NCBI GenBank assembly: GCA_047967505.1
Contig: CM106541.1
Reading direction: 5' to 3' (one strand)
Source of the DNA: Dipteris shenzhenensis
Taxonomy: Eukaryota; Polypodiophyta; Polypodiopsida; Gleicheniales
DNA: 64,000 bases
The first letter of the stretch is position 1; every line of letters starts with the position of its first letter. A program made the position numbers and the translations under genes. The notes under the pieces were generated by a model. That model did not search any database and was not told where the DNA came from. It saw only the letters and a program-made list of their open reading frames with translations. Positions 1 to 11,113 of this stretch are shown in pieces.

Positions 1-918
1 GGATGCTCTTCCCTCTCATCAAGTGAGTAGGTCCTTCCTGATGTGATACTTGAGTCTTGTGGAAAGGAAAGGCCTACCTCCTAAACACTAGAAGGGTTTC
101 CCACCACTTCCTGTGGTAGCCTCTACTGCCAAACAAGTTGGTAAGGGTTGTTAGTATACAAAAATAAAAGAATATAAAAATGACTTATGGGAGCCTCATA
201 CTTGCTATACCCAAATTTCTCTTCTAATGACTGCTCAAGACAAGCTCCATTCCACCCTCCTTGTAGTTTTTATGCACATAATGCCCCTAATTATGGTACA
301 TGTGCATGAAGAAAAACAAATGATAAATGTAGTTGCAAGGTAGGATGATAAGATTGAGGGAGCTTCTTTTAAAGGTCTCCTTATAGGTTGAGCACCTATC
401 AACTAACAAGTTGAAGCTACTCCCTTCCCCCACACCAAGGAACCTAGGAACAAGAACAAATAAATCAAGGTGTCCCCTTCATTCCTATAAGGAATTAAGT
501 AGATTACCATGTAATATATTCATCACAACAAAAAATTAGTTAGTAATCAAGTACGATGAAATTAGTAGCTCCAAGGTTCAAGGTTTAGCACTTATAATAT
601 AGGATTTAGAACTAAAAATAGATAGCATAGGCTTTCTATGTATGTTAGGCATCAATGGTCGAAACCAAATGAAACTTGGTAGGACTCTAAGACATCATGG
701 AATAAATATTTTGACTCGGTGTTATTGCATCTTAGTAAACTAACATGGGTACCTTTAATTTGGTGGATGGTGATTAGATGAAAGACCTAAGATGGCTTTA
801 GTGGATCATGGATGCACTTTGGCTGGCTCCAACAAGTGGCTAATTTTGACTTTGGGGAGGCTAGGTTAAGAAGTAGTAGGCACCTTTTAATGTGTACCCT
901 TGATCTAGATCAATATCA
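1..918. other. no gene seen
   Basis: AT-rich sequence with frequent stops in all frames and no protein, RNA or repeat signature I can recognise. The 5' part of the ParB-like gene that follows may start inside this stretch, since its first exon has no convincing initiation context. Confidence 0.5.
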
Positions 919-2961
919 ATGGCTAAGATGGAGGCACATAATGGAGGGTTAGGATGGAGGATAATAACTGCAAGGGCACAAAGAAGGAAAAGAGAGTGCC
1001 CCGTGAGTGAGGGATCTGTCCATAACAATGTAGGGAACAAAAGAGAGGTTCTTGAAGTGGATAGTGTTGCAATTCAAGGTATGGATGAAGAAATTGAGCG
1101 GTAACTTCCACAAGAGGATGAAGAGATAGATGTCAATCTTGCAGAAATGGAGGTGGAGATGGCAAGAGGAGGTGATGTCATTGGCAGATGCAGACTCCTT
1201 AGCTCTGATGAGTGTCCACGAATACCATTGTGTAGGATGATTCCATATGTCTGAGGTCTGATGTGGCAACACTTAAATGTGCTTTTCAATATGAAGGTTA
1301 CTTACCTAAAAAAGGGGCTTTCATTGTTTCTCTTTGCACTTCAAATGGGGAGGAAACAAAAGTCACAAATGAAGTCAGAGAAACATGGACACCATTGTGG
1401 AGGGAAGTTGAAGGTGAATTTGAAAAGGAGCTTGCAAGTAAAAAAGAGTGGCAGTTTATGTGTAAGAAGATGTTTTATGTATGGGAGGGCAATCATCGTA
1501 CCACTGCATGGATGCAATTGATTTCTGAGGCCTACATGGAGACTAAGTCAAGACACATTAGGGTGATGTGCACAGTGATAGACCCTCACCATACTTCAGA
1601 GATTGCATTGCTTGCTGGATTACAAAGAATGAATTCGTAAGTACATTAAAATATTTTATTTGATGCTGTGCACGATTTGATATGGAAACTACTAACTAGA
1701 ATGCTATTTGAACCTTGTCTATTTGTGCAGATTGAATGAGCATGCTATCATTAAACCTAGTGTACGAGACACTCTTGTTAACACAAACAATATATGTGAG
1801 TGTGATGCCACCTTCTTTCTTAGTACTTTGACTAGTGAACAATGTGTAGTCATTGAAAAAGCAAGGACAAGGGATTCAAAAGGGAAAAAACAATGGTACC
1901 CTTTGACAAGAGGATATCTTGCACGTTTGGTGTTTTAGGTGTGCTCATTTTTATTGTATTCACATTTCTCATTGTATTCATTCTTTTCATTTAGCAAGAT
2001 TAGCATTTTTAATTGTATCCATTCACTATTTCTCAAGGGTCTTGATTTCGTAAGGTTGAATACACTGGAGACCTTACACAAGCAATAGAACATGTGGGAA
2101 AGACAGTTTCTGAAGAGAGGAGGGCAGAGGCTGAGCGCAAAGAGCATACAAGAATTCACAAAAAATACTCAGATAAAATGGGAATGGTATGTGACCATCT
2201 TTTTCTTGAAAGCTATTGATGGCTTTTAATGTGAAGTATCTTATCTTTTTGCTTATGCTGAATCATCCTAGGTGCTCAACATCCTTGATCCTAAACTTGG
2301 TGATATGTGGAAGAAAACGGTTTTTTCATTGCGCTTTGAAAGTCATGATTCTATTGTTACCTTATCCAAGCTAAAGTATCTTGCTAATGCGGAGTTGAGA
2401 AATGAGAAGAGACTCATGTTGCTATCACTTCTCGATGCCAACAAGAGGATGAGGAAGATGTATTTTATGCCTGCAGGAGATAATGAGTATAGAGGGTAAG
2501 TGTTTCATGCCTATCCTATATTTTCCCAGGATGGTATGTGCTTAGTTGGATTTCTTTCTTTGATGTGCTAGTTTGATTTCTTTCCAAGTAGGTGGTTAAC
2601 AAAGGAGACATTTCTTGAGAGAGTGGAGATCCAATCATCAATGGCTTTGGAGGATTTATGTGCACTTTGTGCAATGACCTAGCCACTTGATTTGTCGGAA
2701 GATTATACACTACAACAATATATAGAGGACATTAAGTTGGAGGGACGAAAGCATATGTTTGCTTCCTTGAGATCTAGGGATGGCAAGGCTGATCTCAAGA
2801 GTGGGAGAAGAGGAGATGGAGGAGCACAGAGGAAGGCAACACAGCTTGATCAAGTAGTGCAGCGTGTGGTTTTTAGGCTCGCTTTTGATGTTTTGAATAA
2901 AGTTCATGCTTCCTTTTCCTCATCCTTCTTCCATCTCCTCTCTCCTCGCTCTAAAGCTTAG
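919..2961 (+). pseudogene. decayed multi-exon gene with ParB-like GNHR motif
   Basis: Five coding segments can be joined by good splice sites: about 919-1636 (donor gtaagt), 1731-1929, 2055-2186 (donor gtatgt), 2272-2495 (donor gtaagt) and 2592 to about 2900; all acceptors end in AG and the codon phase is kept across each intron. Exon 1 carries VWEGNHRTTAWM, which resembles the xDGNHRxxA motif of ParB/sulfiredoxin-like domains; a charged helix (HVGKTVSEERRAEAERKEH) follows in exon 3. Lesions: a TAA at about 1102, a frameshift near 1251 and a TAG in exon 5 at about 2680. Related proteins, as I remember them, are uncharacterised plant and algal proteins; nuclease or nucleotidase function is not shown. 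Either a recently dead gene or one with sequence errors. Confidence 0.6.
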
Positions 2962-3099
2962 TGTACCCACATGAGTGAGTCATTTCTAGATCTGTTTAAA
3001 GGGTATTCTCTACTCCCCTGGGCGACCTCAATTTGCCATGTATCTAGGAAGCTACTTCTCTGCTGAAGGAGATCGTTGCCCTTTCCATAACTGTAGTCG

Positions 3100-3570
3100 G
3101 GTATGAATAGTTTTGATAGTCTTCTGTAAAATGGTCATAACTTTCTACTCCAAGCTCCGTTTTGAATGAAACTTATATTATAGTCTTCGTCTTTTCAAGA
3201 TCTATCTACTGATGTATTCAAATATTTGTTCCATTTAGTAGAATAAAAGCTATTGTTGTCTGAGTGGTCAGGTCTGTTGTTTGGAGTAATTTTGAGAACC
3301 TTTCATAAAACCGTCATAACTTTATGTTCCAAGCTGCGTTTTGAATGAAATTGATATTAGAATCTTTGCCAAATCAGCCCTATCAATTCATGCCTTTCAC
3401 ATCAGTTCACATTGTGTTGAGTCAAAAGATGTTCTTCCAACAACGGCTCGCCCTTACTTTTGGGGCTGACTGATTAGCTCAAATCAATGCTTCCCCTCAG
3501 CCTTTCTTATTTCCAATGCTAGATTACAACCTCACCTTTGACGTTTATATCTTTGTTTTGATATGAGAAG
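3100..3570 (+). repeat. dispersed unknown block, copy 1 (coding-like)
   Basis: Two diverged copies, 179 bp apart (from about 3132 and 3311), of a sequence running gtcataactttctactcc onward precede an open stretch at 3393-3545 that reads LSQKMFFQQRLALTFGAD, one TGA, then LAQINASPQPFLFPMLDYNL. The same order, repeated leader then the same protein-like block, occurs on the minus strand at 56.6-57.2 kb. The family is unknown to me. It could be the leader and first exon of a dispersed element or a captured gene fragment. Confidence 0.55.
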
Positions 3571-5708
3571 ATAGAGAGTGAGTGTCTCTTTAAGCTTCAT
3601 CTAATGCCCAAATCTCTTCTCTCTTCTTCAATTTGTGCGTTGAGATGTGACCAAAACCAAACCCTGAGTTTTGTGTCATAATATGAAGCTATTCAATTGA
3701 ACATTTATTTGATTTCACAATGAGGAGTCTTACCACTTCCCCAAAGAATTATAATCCAAGGGAACATGCCCTTCCTTGGGCATTGTGAGTGTCGAGAATA
3801 TATGAGTCCAGTAGAGTCACGAAGTATAATCATGAATGGATGAGATACCACTATATCACATGAAAATTTATATTTAAAAAAGAGGCATATCAAAACACAC
3901 AATTCATTATTCTTCAATAATGTTAAAATTTAACCTTGACCGATTGGACTTGTAAAACTTAGCTTTTATGATTACTTCAAACATATATTCGCAAGAAATC
4001 TTTAATAGCTATCCTATAAGTATTAGGAAAGCCAAATTTTTGTGAAGGACTCTTTGTAGAAGATGAAAAAATACATTCAAAATAGAGGCATTTAAAACAT
4101 GCAATTCATTATTTCTAAATACTGCTAATATTCAACTTTCACATGGGCTCGTGTAAGGTCCTTCACTTTATTAGCTCTCATATCCATTTTGGTGTTGCTC
4201 ATGAGACAAGACATCCCAATATCCCAAACTAAATCATTCATTCACATAAGCAAGCAAATTGTCCATGATGATGATTTTTATGGAAATGCTCTCTAAGGAA
4301 CAATCAACATCATAAATCCATGACGATGGCATTTACACAAAAGGTTTCCTTGAATCCTAAGGTTGGAGCCATTTCTTTGTGTGATTTAATTGAATTGCTA
4401 CCAAGATACAATTGTATATACAAAACGTTGGCCATATGCCTATAGAGCTATGACAACACATCCTTGCATAGTAGGTCATTAGGGGAAATCTTAGCGTGGC
4501 ATTAAGGTTGTTTCTCTCCAAGTGCAATTAGGCCCAATGAGGAAGTTCTTAGTAAGGTTGACACTCCGTAGATTTTTTAGCAATCCCAGCAATGTAGGTA
4601 TGCATCGTTGAATTTTTCAGCAGACATGTCCAACAAGATGAGCTATTAGTTTGTTGCTTTGTAAATTTCATGGTCCAAGGAGAGCTTCACTGGATTATTT
4701 ATACAAAATGATTTCAGTTAGAAAGCTCATGCTAACAATTTTGGGCTCATGCTATCAATTCTGGAATCAAATAGCCTATAGCTACAAGAAAAGAAAATAA
4801 GCATAATTGCCATGTGCAATTAGAATGGTTCCAATGGAGAAGATGAGTGAACCCATATGCATGCACATCTTGTTACATCTCTTTTGGTGGGTAAAAGAAC
4901 AAAGATTTTGAATCAACTCTTGCAACAAGACCCATAATCACCTATTATATCTAGAGAGATCCTTGAATTTTGATCATCTGAGATAGTGTTCAATGGTTCT
5001 TGGTGAGCTAGCAGCACAACAAGAACTAGAACTCCATCCTCGAGTTTGAGATGTCATGGTAAATATCATACGATCTTACAACATGTGCCCCATGCTGCAA
5101 AGTTTTCCACCCTTAACAAGGGACTTTGAGAGTATCGCATGTTCATATGCTTTCAAACCCACGTACATATTCCATGTTGGTTACGTTTTCATGCCGACCT
5201 GAATTCTTGTTATTGGGCTGTTTAGAGAACTCATTAGAATTTTAGGATGACTCCTTGCATTAACACAAGGAACAGTGTACAGACATGGTCTTTAAAGCAT
5301 ATCGTATGAGTAGAACGTGCCATATGATAAGGACACACGTAAACAAGCTAAGCCAATAGAGCAAAACACTCACAAACTATATTTCTAGATTCTGTAATCA
5401 GTCAAAGCTTACAAGCAGTCTTATAGTCTACTGTAGGATTGTAATCCTTGCCTATGATTGAGGAATGCTAAGTGCATCTAAATCAATGTGTGTGTGGTGA
5501 TCCAACGACCTTTATGTGCTCCCATGCACTCAAGATCGACTTCCATGTGCTTCCATACAATTAAGGTATAGCAATTAAGGAAGGAGACGTGGTTGGTGCT
5601 ATCATCCCCCCCCCCAAACATGTCCCATGGGATGAAGAGAAACCTTGATTCGTTTATGTGATACCTATAGAGGAATTAGGAAGTACATTAAGAAGAGATC
5701 GAAGATGC
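3571..5708. other. no gene seen
   Basis: AT-rich, no open frame of note and no recognisable repeat; short poly-C runs at about 5610. The only minus-strand open frame (3705-3917) has no recognisable content. Confidence 0.5.
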
Positions 5709-6540
5709 TCAAGTCGAGGTCAGGCAAAGGCTCAAGTCGAGGTCAGGCAAAGGCTGAGTGAGAAGGTCAACTAACATAGCATCTGTGGAAAGATATTGGA
5801 CGTGAAGAAGCCCTTCTTGAACAAGTTGATGGATATAATGACAATATAAAGCAAAATGCTTGGTACATGCATGAAGAACTAGATTTTTGGTTAGGGCAAT
5901 GGCACTTTGGTTGTCACACCATAATTTTGTAGGGATAGAGGAGGCTAATTGAGATAGATCATTGAGAAGTCGTCGTAACCATACTATCTTGCGTGAAGCT
6001 ATAAAAACTACCATGTACTTAGCCTCCATAGATGATAGAGAAATAGTGCATTGATGCTTACTAAACCAACTAATGGTGGTTCCATTAACAAGAAAACAAC
6101 CTGTGACTGAGCAACCGGTGGTTTGATTGGTTCCCCATTAGCATCACAATAGCCTTCAAGAAGAATATGAGATGATGGTGTGCATTTAAAGAGGAGGCCG
6201 TGATTAGTGGTTCCCTGGAGATAACGAATGATTCATTTGAGTAGTTGCCAATGAGTAGGACTGGGGTGAGAGCTATACTGAGAAAGAGCAATGACAGTCA
6301 AAGCGAGATTTGGTCTACATCAAACCATCATATAAAGTAGACTGCCAACAAGACTGCAAAAAGGACAAGATGGTGAGGCAAGGAGTGAAGAATCTAGAGG
6401 TTGATGAAGTAGAGAAAGGGTGCCAGGATCCATAGGAGTGGCCACAAAATGAGAATTGGTCATATTGAATTTTGCAAGGGATCACGAACATATTTTCGTT
6501 GAGAAAGATGAAGAGTACCAGCAGTACGATCACCAGTGAC
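5709..6540 (-). pseudogene. Ty1/copia family B: end of RT plus RNase H
   Basis: On the minus strand, 6540 to about 6470 reads TGDRTAGTLHLSQRKYV, typical of the end of copia reverse transcriptase. It is followed by RNase H sequence and the C-terminal signature at 6029-5709 (EAKYMVV, LWCDNQSAIALTKN, HYIHQLVQEG, DLLTQPLP). Several stops and frame changes show decay. The sequence before TGDRTAG is missing here but is found at 13165-13881, whose RT reading stops about ten residues short of this point. The two pieces were therefore once joined. The plus-strand neighbour from 6541 belongs to a different family (A). Confidence 0.85.
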
Positions 6541-6875
6541 CAATCTTTGCAGGTACCACAGAGTGCACTCTGGGACGCCCTTTGGGGCTCGTTTTGGTGG
6601 CAGAAGTTTTTCGCAGGCACTCAGAAAGGTGCCCTATTTTTGCTATGCGACCACTGTTCTGCAGGTCGGTGAAAAATTGCCACAGAAATTGCATCATATG
6701 CCTATGCGCAGAGATATTGGGAGTGACAAAATCATTCTTATTGCCTATTGATGCAAAATTGTCTTAGGAAGTGACTGTGTGGTCAAATACCACTTTCATC
6801 AGTTTTGCAGATCTACACTTGTGAGGCAGAAGTTGTGTTTTCACCAGTGACTGAATATTTTTGCAGTGTTCTGTA

Positions 6876-7779
6876 ATGGCGTCTGATGCTCTTTCACAGA
6901 TTATCACTAAAAATCTTGACAAGAACAACTTCCCAGCATGGAAGTTTAGAATGATGAATTTCCTTAAGGGAAAAGGCTATTGGGAGTTCATTACTAGAGC
7001 TGAATAAGAACCAGTTATTCCTAATGTTTCCAATCAATAGAAGTTGTAGGCATTTAAAGGCTGGCATGAGAGAGCCAAGAAAGTTATGTACTAGCTGTCT
7101 ATCAGTATTTCAGATTCTATGATTGTGCATATTCAAGATGCAAGCATGCCGAAGGAGGCATGGGATACTTTGACAAAAATGTATAGCACAAATACACAAG
7201 CCAGGAAAATGCAACTCAAGCATAAGTTGCATAATGTGCAGAGAGAAAATATGAGCATCAATGACTACCACATGAAGGTGAAGAAGATTGCAGATGCACT
7301 TGCTTCCATTGGGTCGCCAGTGGAAGATGATGATCTAGTTTCTGTGACCTTGAATGGTCTAGGAAAGGATTATGCACACCTCCGGACATCCATTGCCATC
7401 CGTGAGAATTTTCCTGATTTTGGGGAGTTGATTGCTCTTCTAAAATATGAAGAGCAGAGAAATGGTGGTGCATCTTCTTCAAGAGGAACTTCAAAAGAAT
7501 CAGTCTTCTACTCAAATGCTGGAAGAGGTAGAGGCAAAGGTAGAGCAGGCCGATCTAGAGGCCGTGGCAGAAATCAAAATATGTAGCAAATTCTATGGAC
7601 AAGGAATTCGACTGAAGCTGGGAGAGAGATGGGAAGAGGAAGAGGATGTTGCCTATGGCCACTTTAGAGGCAGGGGGAGCCAAAGAGATCGTGGTGGATG
7701 CCAGAGAGGCCAAAATGCAAACAACAATGTTGAATGCTACTACTATGGTAAAATGGGTCATATGGCTAAAGACTGCTAA
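6876..7779 (+). pseudogene. A1 gag (UBN2-type copia gag with zinc knuckle)
   Basis: The gag begins at ATG 6876 (MASDALSQIITKNLDKNNFP) and shows the copia gag hallmarks AWKFRMMNFL, EAWDTLTKMY and MSINDYHMKVKKIADAL, a Gly/Arg-rich tail (GRGRGKGRAGRSRGRGR) and a zinc knuckle at 7735-7776. It packages element RNA in virus-like particles in intact relatives. Stops occur at about 7006, 7036, 7045, 7090 and 7585, mostly CAG or TGG to TAG. The knuckle has Tyr in place of the second Cys (C-x2-Y-x4-H-x4-C), whereas copy A2 keeps the Cys. A frame change precedes the knuckle. This copy cannot make a full gag. Confidence 0.88.
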
Positions 7780-7796
7780 AAAAGCAGAATGACATC

Positions 7797-9500
7797 ATGA
7801 ATGGAAAATTGCAGCAAGGAAATTATGCATCCTCTAGTAAACAGGGTGATGACAGAAATGAGCATTTGTTTATGGTGCAGCACATGACCAATTCTGTGAC
7901 AAGTGCAGAAGAAAGCAATGATGTGTGGTATGTTGACTTATGTGCATCAAACCACATGACAGGTCATGCAGAATGGATGTAGGATGCAAGGAAAATGGAA
8001 AGACCAGGATTTGTGGAGACTGGTGATGATACTACACATCCTATTGTGCAGATTGGTAAAATTCCTTTGTCTATGTAGCATGGGAAAAAGAAATACCTGT
8101 TTGATGTATTTCATGTCCCGAATATCACCAAGAACTTGGTCTCTGTTGGTCAAATGGTTGAGTAGGGCTTGCAGGTTAGATTTAATTCTCATGGATGCTT
8201 TGTTGAGGATATGAAAAATAAAGGTCACTTGATAGCAAAAGGGAAGAAGAAGGGCAGGATGTTTACGTTTGGATGCGAACATGCATGAATTGAGTGAAGC
8301 AATGTTTGCACATGGGACCGGTGTAGTTGCAGATATTGATATCTGGCATAAACGCATTGGTCATGTTAGTGTACAACGACTTAAATTAATGCAGGCCCAA
8401 AATATTATTGCAGGATTGCCTAAGTTCAAGGTTGCAGAAATGCATAAGCTATGTGAAGCCTATCAATTTCGAAAATAGGCAAGGAAACCATTTCCTAGAC
8501 ATGTTCAAGAGAGTAAGAGGCCATTGGAATTAATCCACTCTGATGTATGGACTACGAAAGATGCATCTATTGGAGGCTATCATAATTTTGTCACTTTTAT
8601 TGATGACTACAGCAAAAAAGTTTGGGTGTATTTTATGAAAAAGAAAAGTGAAGATTTCAAATCTTTTAAAGCTATGGTTGAGAAAGAAACAGGCTTGCAA
8701 GTAAAATGCCTAAGGTTAGATGGAGGGGGAGAGTACCTCTCAAATGAGTTTGCCAGGTTCCTGCAAGAGCATAGCATAAAGCAACAATATTCATGCAGTC
8801 ATACCCCACAGAAAAATGGACTTGCAGAAAGGAAAAACAGGCATATTGGAGAGGTATCTCATGACATGATCAACGAAAAAGGCCTACCATATTATTATTG
8901 GGCTGAAGCAGTTGCTACAATAGTCTACATAATCAACAGGACTCCCACTATAGCAATACATGGCATGATGCCAGAGGAGAGGTATACTAGTAGGAAACCA
9001 AATATTTCTCATTTGAAAGTTTGGGTTGCATTGCCTATGTTCATGTGCCAGATGAGTTGAGATCCAAGTTGGATCTAAAAGCTGAGAAGTGCATCTTTAT
9101 TGGTTATTCTCTACAGTAGAAAGGGTATAGATGCTATAACCCTTCTACTCATAAGTTTAAAGTGAGCAGAGATGTTTTTGATGAGATGACTAGCTGGTAT
9201 AAACCAGTAAATGTGATTGATGATGTAGATGCACAAAATGGTAATGCTGCATAGAATTCACAGCAATAATCACAAAATGTTAGTGGACCTGTAGTGTCCT
9301 CTAGCAGTGGTTCACATACTTCGCCATGGACAGGGAGATTGAGATCAGGAGAATCTCCTCAAAGCAATGTAGATAGTAGTATGCAAGTATCACAAAGGGG
9401 AAAAGAGAAAGTAGATCAGCCCATGGTTGATGTGAATGCAAGTCACTCTTATGTGGATGGTGAATCTAGTGGCTCCAGAATAGAGCCTTGATGATGAGTT
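7797..9500 (+). pseudogene. A1 protease and integrase
   Basis: The protease active-site region at about 7925-7965 reads DVWYVDLCASNHM; relatives have DSGASNHM, so the catalytic D-S/T-G is damaged to DLC. The GAG-pre-integrase region (IWHKRIGHVSVQRLKLM) follows at about 8340. The integrase core (rve) at 8524-9060 shows HSDVW, FIDDYSKKVWVYF, RLDGGGEY and NGLAERKNRH, that is the D, D and E of the D-D-35-E triad. The C-terminal part continues in another frame to about 9180. Stops at about 7979, 8077, 8163, 8476 and 9118 are mostly TAG. Integrase inserts the cDNA into the host genome; this copy is broken. Confidence 0.88.
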
Positions 9501-9577
9501 GGGTATTCCTTCTGTTGTTACACCTAGAGTAATGAAGACAAGGGATGTTTTGAGAGCACCTGGGTAGTGAGCCTATT

Positions 9578-10383
9578 TTGCGCAGGTCTACCAGAGTTAA
9601 GTATCCTGTGGATAGGTTGAAATATGATGGATTTACAGCCATTCACTATGCCTATATGGTCAAAGTGATACATGAACCAAAACCCACTTCTTTTGAGCAA
9701 GCCATGGGAAAAGAAAAATGGGAGAAAGCCATGGATGAAGAAATGGATGCCTTGGAAGCAAATGGTACATGGGAATTGATTCCTTTGCCTAAAGACAAGA
9801 ATGCAATTGGCTACAAATGGGTTTATAAGGTGAAGCACAATGCAGATGGTTCTATGAGTAGATACAAGGCAAGATTAGTTGTCAAGGGGTATGCACAGAC
9901 ATATGGCATTGATTATGAAGAAACGTTTAGTCCGGTTGCAAGGATGGCAACCGTAAGAGCAGTCATTGCTATGGATGCATCAAGGGGATGGTCTTTACAT
10001 CAGATGGATGTAAAGAATGCCTTCTTGCATGGTGATTTGCAAGAAGAGGTCTATATGGAGTAGCCACTTGGTTATGCACATGCTGTTCATCTTGAGTTTG
10101 TTTGCAGGTTGAAGAAAGCCTTGTATGGCTTGAAGCAAGCACCCAGAGCATGGTTTGACAAGATATGATAGTATCTTGTCACTATTGGCTTTCAGATTTC
10201 CACAACAGATTTCTCACTTTATGTGAGAAAAACAAAGAAAGGCATTATGTTGCTTGTCATTTATGTTGATGATTTGATCATCACAGGTGATAGTGATGAA
10301 GATATCGTTCATGTGAAAATGCTATTGAAGTAGAAGTTTGAGATGAAGGATTTGGGAGAGCTGCGTTACTTCTTGGGCATTGA
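9578..10383 (+). pseudogene. A1 reverse transcriptase
   Basis: Copia RT with [68 protein letters not shown] and the catalytic YVDD at 10262-10273, ending at LGELRYFLGIE. Three TAG stops (about 10061, 10169 and 10331) interrupt it; at least two correspond to CAG in the family reading. Immediately after FLGIE the sequence jumps to KPISAPLE, skipping the region present at 21359 and above in other copia elements, so the RT C-terminal end is clipped. Copy A2 has lost this whole domain. Confidence 0.9.
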
Positions 10384-10818
10384 GTGTAAGCCTATTTCAG
10401 CTCCTTTGGAGTAGAATGTGAAGCTGAGCACATATGCAGGTGAGGGTGAGCTTCTGGAAGACCCTACTATGTACAAATGCATAGTAGGAAGTTAAATGGC
10501 TGGATGTGAGGCAGCTTGGTTGCATAAGCTACTTTATGATATGCATCAGTCTACAGATGGGCCAGTTGTCATTTATTGTGACAAGATGAGCAATATACAC
10601 TTGGCAAATAACCTAGTCTATCATGCTAGAACAAAGCACATTGAGGTGCATTATCACTATGTATGGGAGAAGGTTCTAGTAGGTTTTATTGATCTGGTTT
10701 ATGTCAGCACAGAGGATCATGTAGTTGACATATTCACGAAGGCATTGGGGGTAGAGAAGCTATGCAAGTTCAGAGACCTACTTGGTGTGCAAGAATTGGG
10801 ATTGAGATCGAGGGGGAG
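10384..10818 (+). pseudogene. A1 RNase H remnant
   Basis: After PTMYKCIVGS the frame jumps straight to MAGCEAAWLHKLLYDM, so about 125 residues holding most of the RNase H core (present in copy A2 between those two points) are gone. The C-terminal signature remains: HLANNLVYHARTKHIEVHYH and STEDHVVDIFTKALGVEKL. The polypurine tract follows directly. Confidence 0.88.
10805..10818 (+). promoter_or_regulatory. A1 polypurine tract
   Basis: Sequence gatcgagggggag directly abuts the 3' LTR start TGTTGAGATATC. It is the plus-strand priming site in copia elements. The same tract is seen inverted at 20576-20590 in copy A2. Confidence 0.85.
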
Positions 10819-11108
10819 TGTTGAGATATCGAGCTCCACTCATGATATGCCAGGGTGACCGTTGTGCATTTATGTCACCGACTTGTTAGCTGTAGATGCG
10901 GTTGGTACACCGCCCATGAATAATAGTTGGATGATAGCTATCTTTACGTACTCTAGTTAGTGGCTCAATTAGTATGCCACCCAGGTTAGCTGAGTTTGGT
11001 TTGAGACCCACATATAGGGTTTATCAATTCCTTTTGTACCTATTCCCCCATTGTGTATGTGAGAAAGCTGTAAGTGAGACTCCTTACCTCTCTCCCACTC
11101 TCTTCACA
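10819..11108 (+). repeat. A1 3' LTR
   Basis: Begins TGTTGAGATATCGAGC and ends CTCTCTTCACA. It matches the LTR at 14122-14483 but lacks about 70 bp near 11036 (the purine-rich TAGAGAGAG to CTTTGTGTG segment). It is followed at 11109-11113 by GATGG, identical to the 5 bp just left of the LTR at 14122. Confidence 0.93.
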
Positions 11109-11113
11109 GATGG
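11109..11113. repeat. target site duplication GATGG (3' side of A1)
   Basis: GATGG here and at 14117-14121. Joining the family B sequence across one GATGG restores an uninterrupted reading (minus strand ASHDVPSSSTLALPDS), confirming the insertion point. Confidence 0.9.

Larger units (their letters stand above)
6541..10818 (+). mobile_element. Ty1/copia element A1, internal region
   Basis: Domain order gag, protease, integrase, reverse transcriptase, RNase H tail identifies Ty1/copia. The body begins inside the leader (caatctttgcaggtaccacag matches the leader of copy A2 in inverted complement near 24.28-24.30 kb) and lacks a 5' LTR at its left end. The missing LTR, primer site and leader start are at 14122-14580. 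The RNase H core is deleted. Most in-frame stops are TAG where copy A2 or the family reading has CAG. Not autonomous. Confidence 0.93.
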
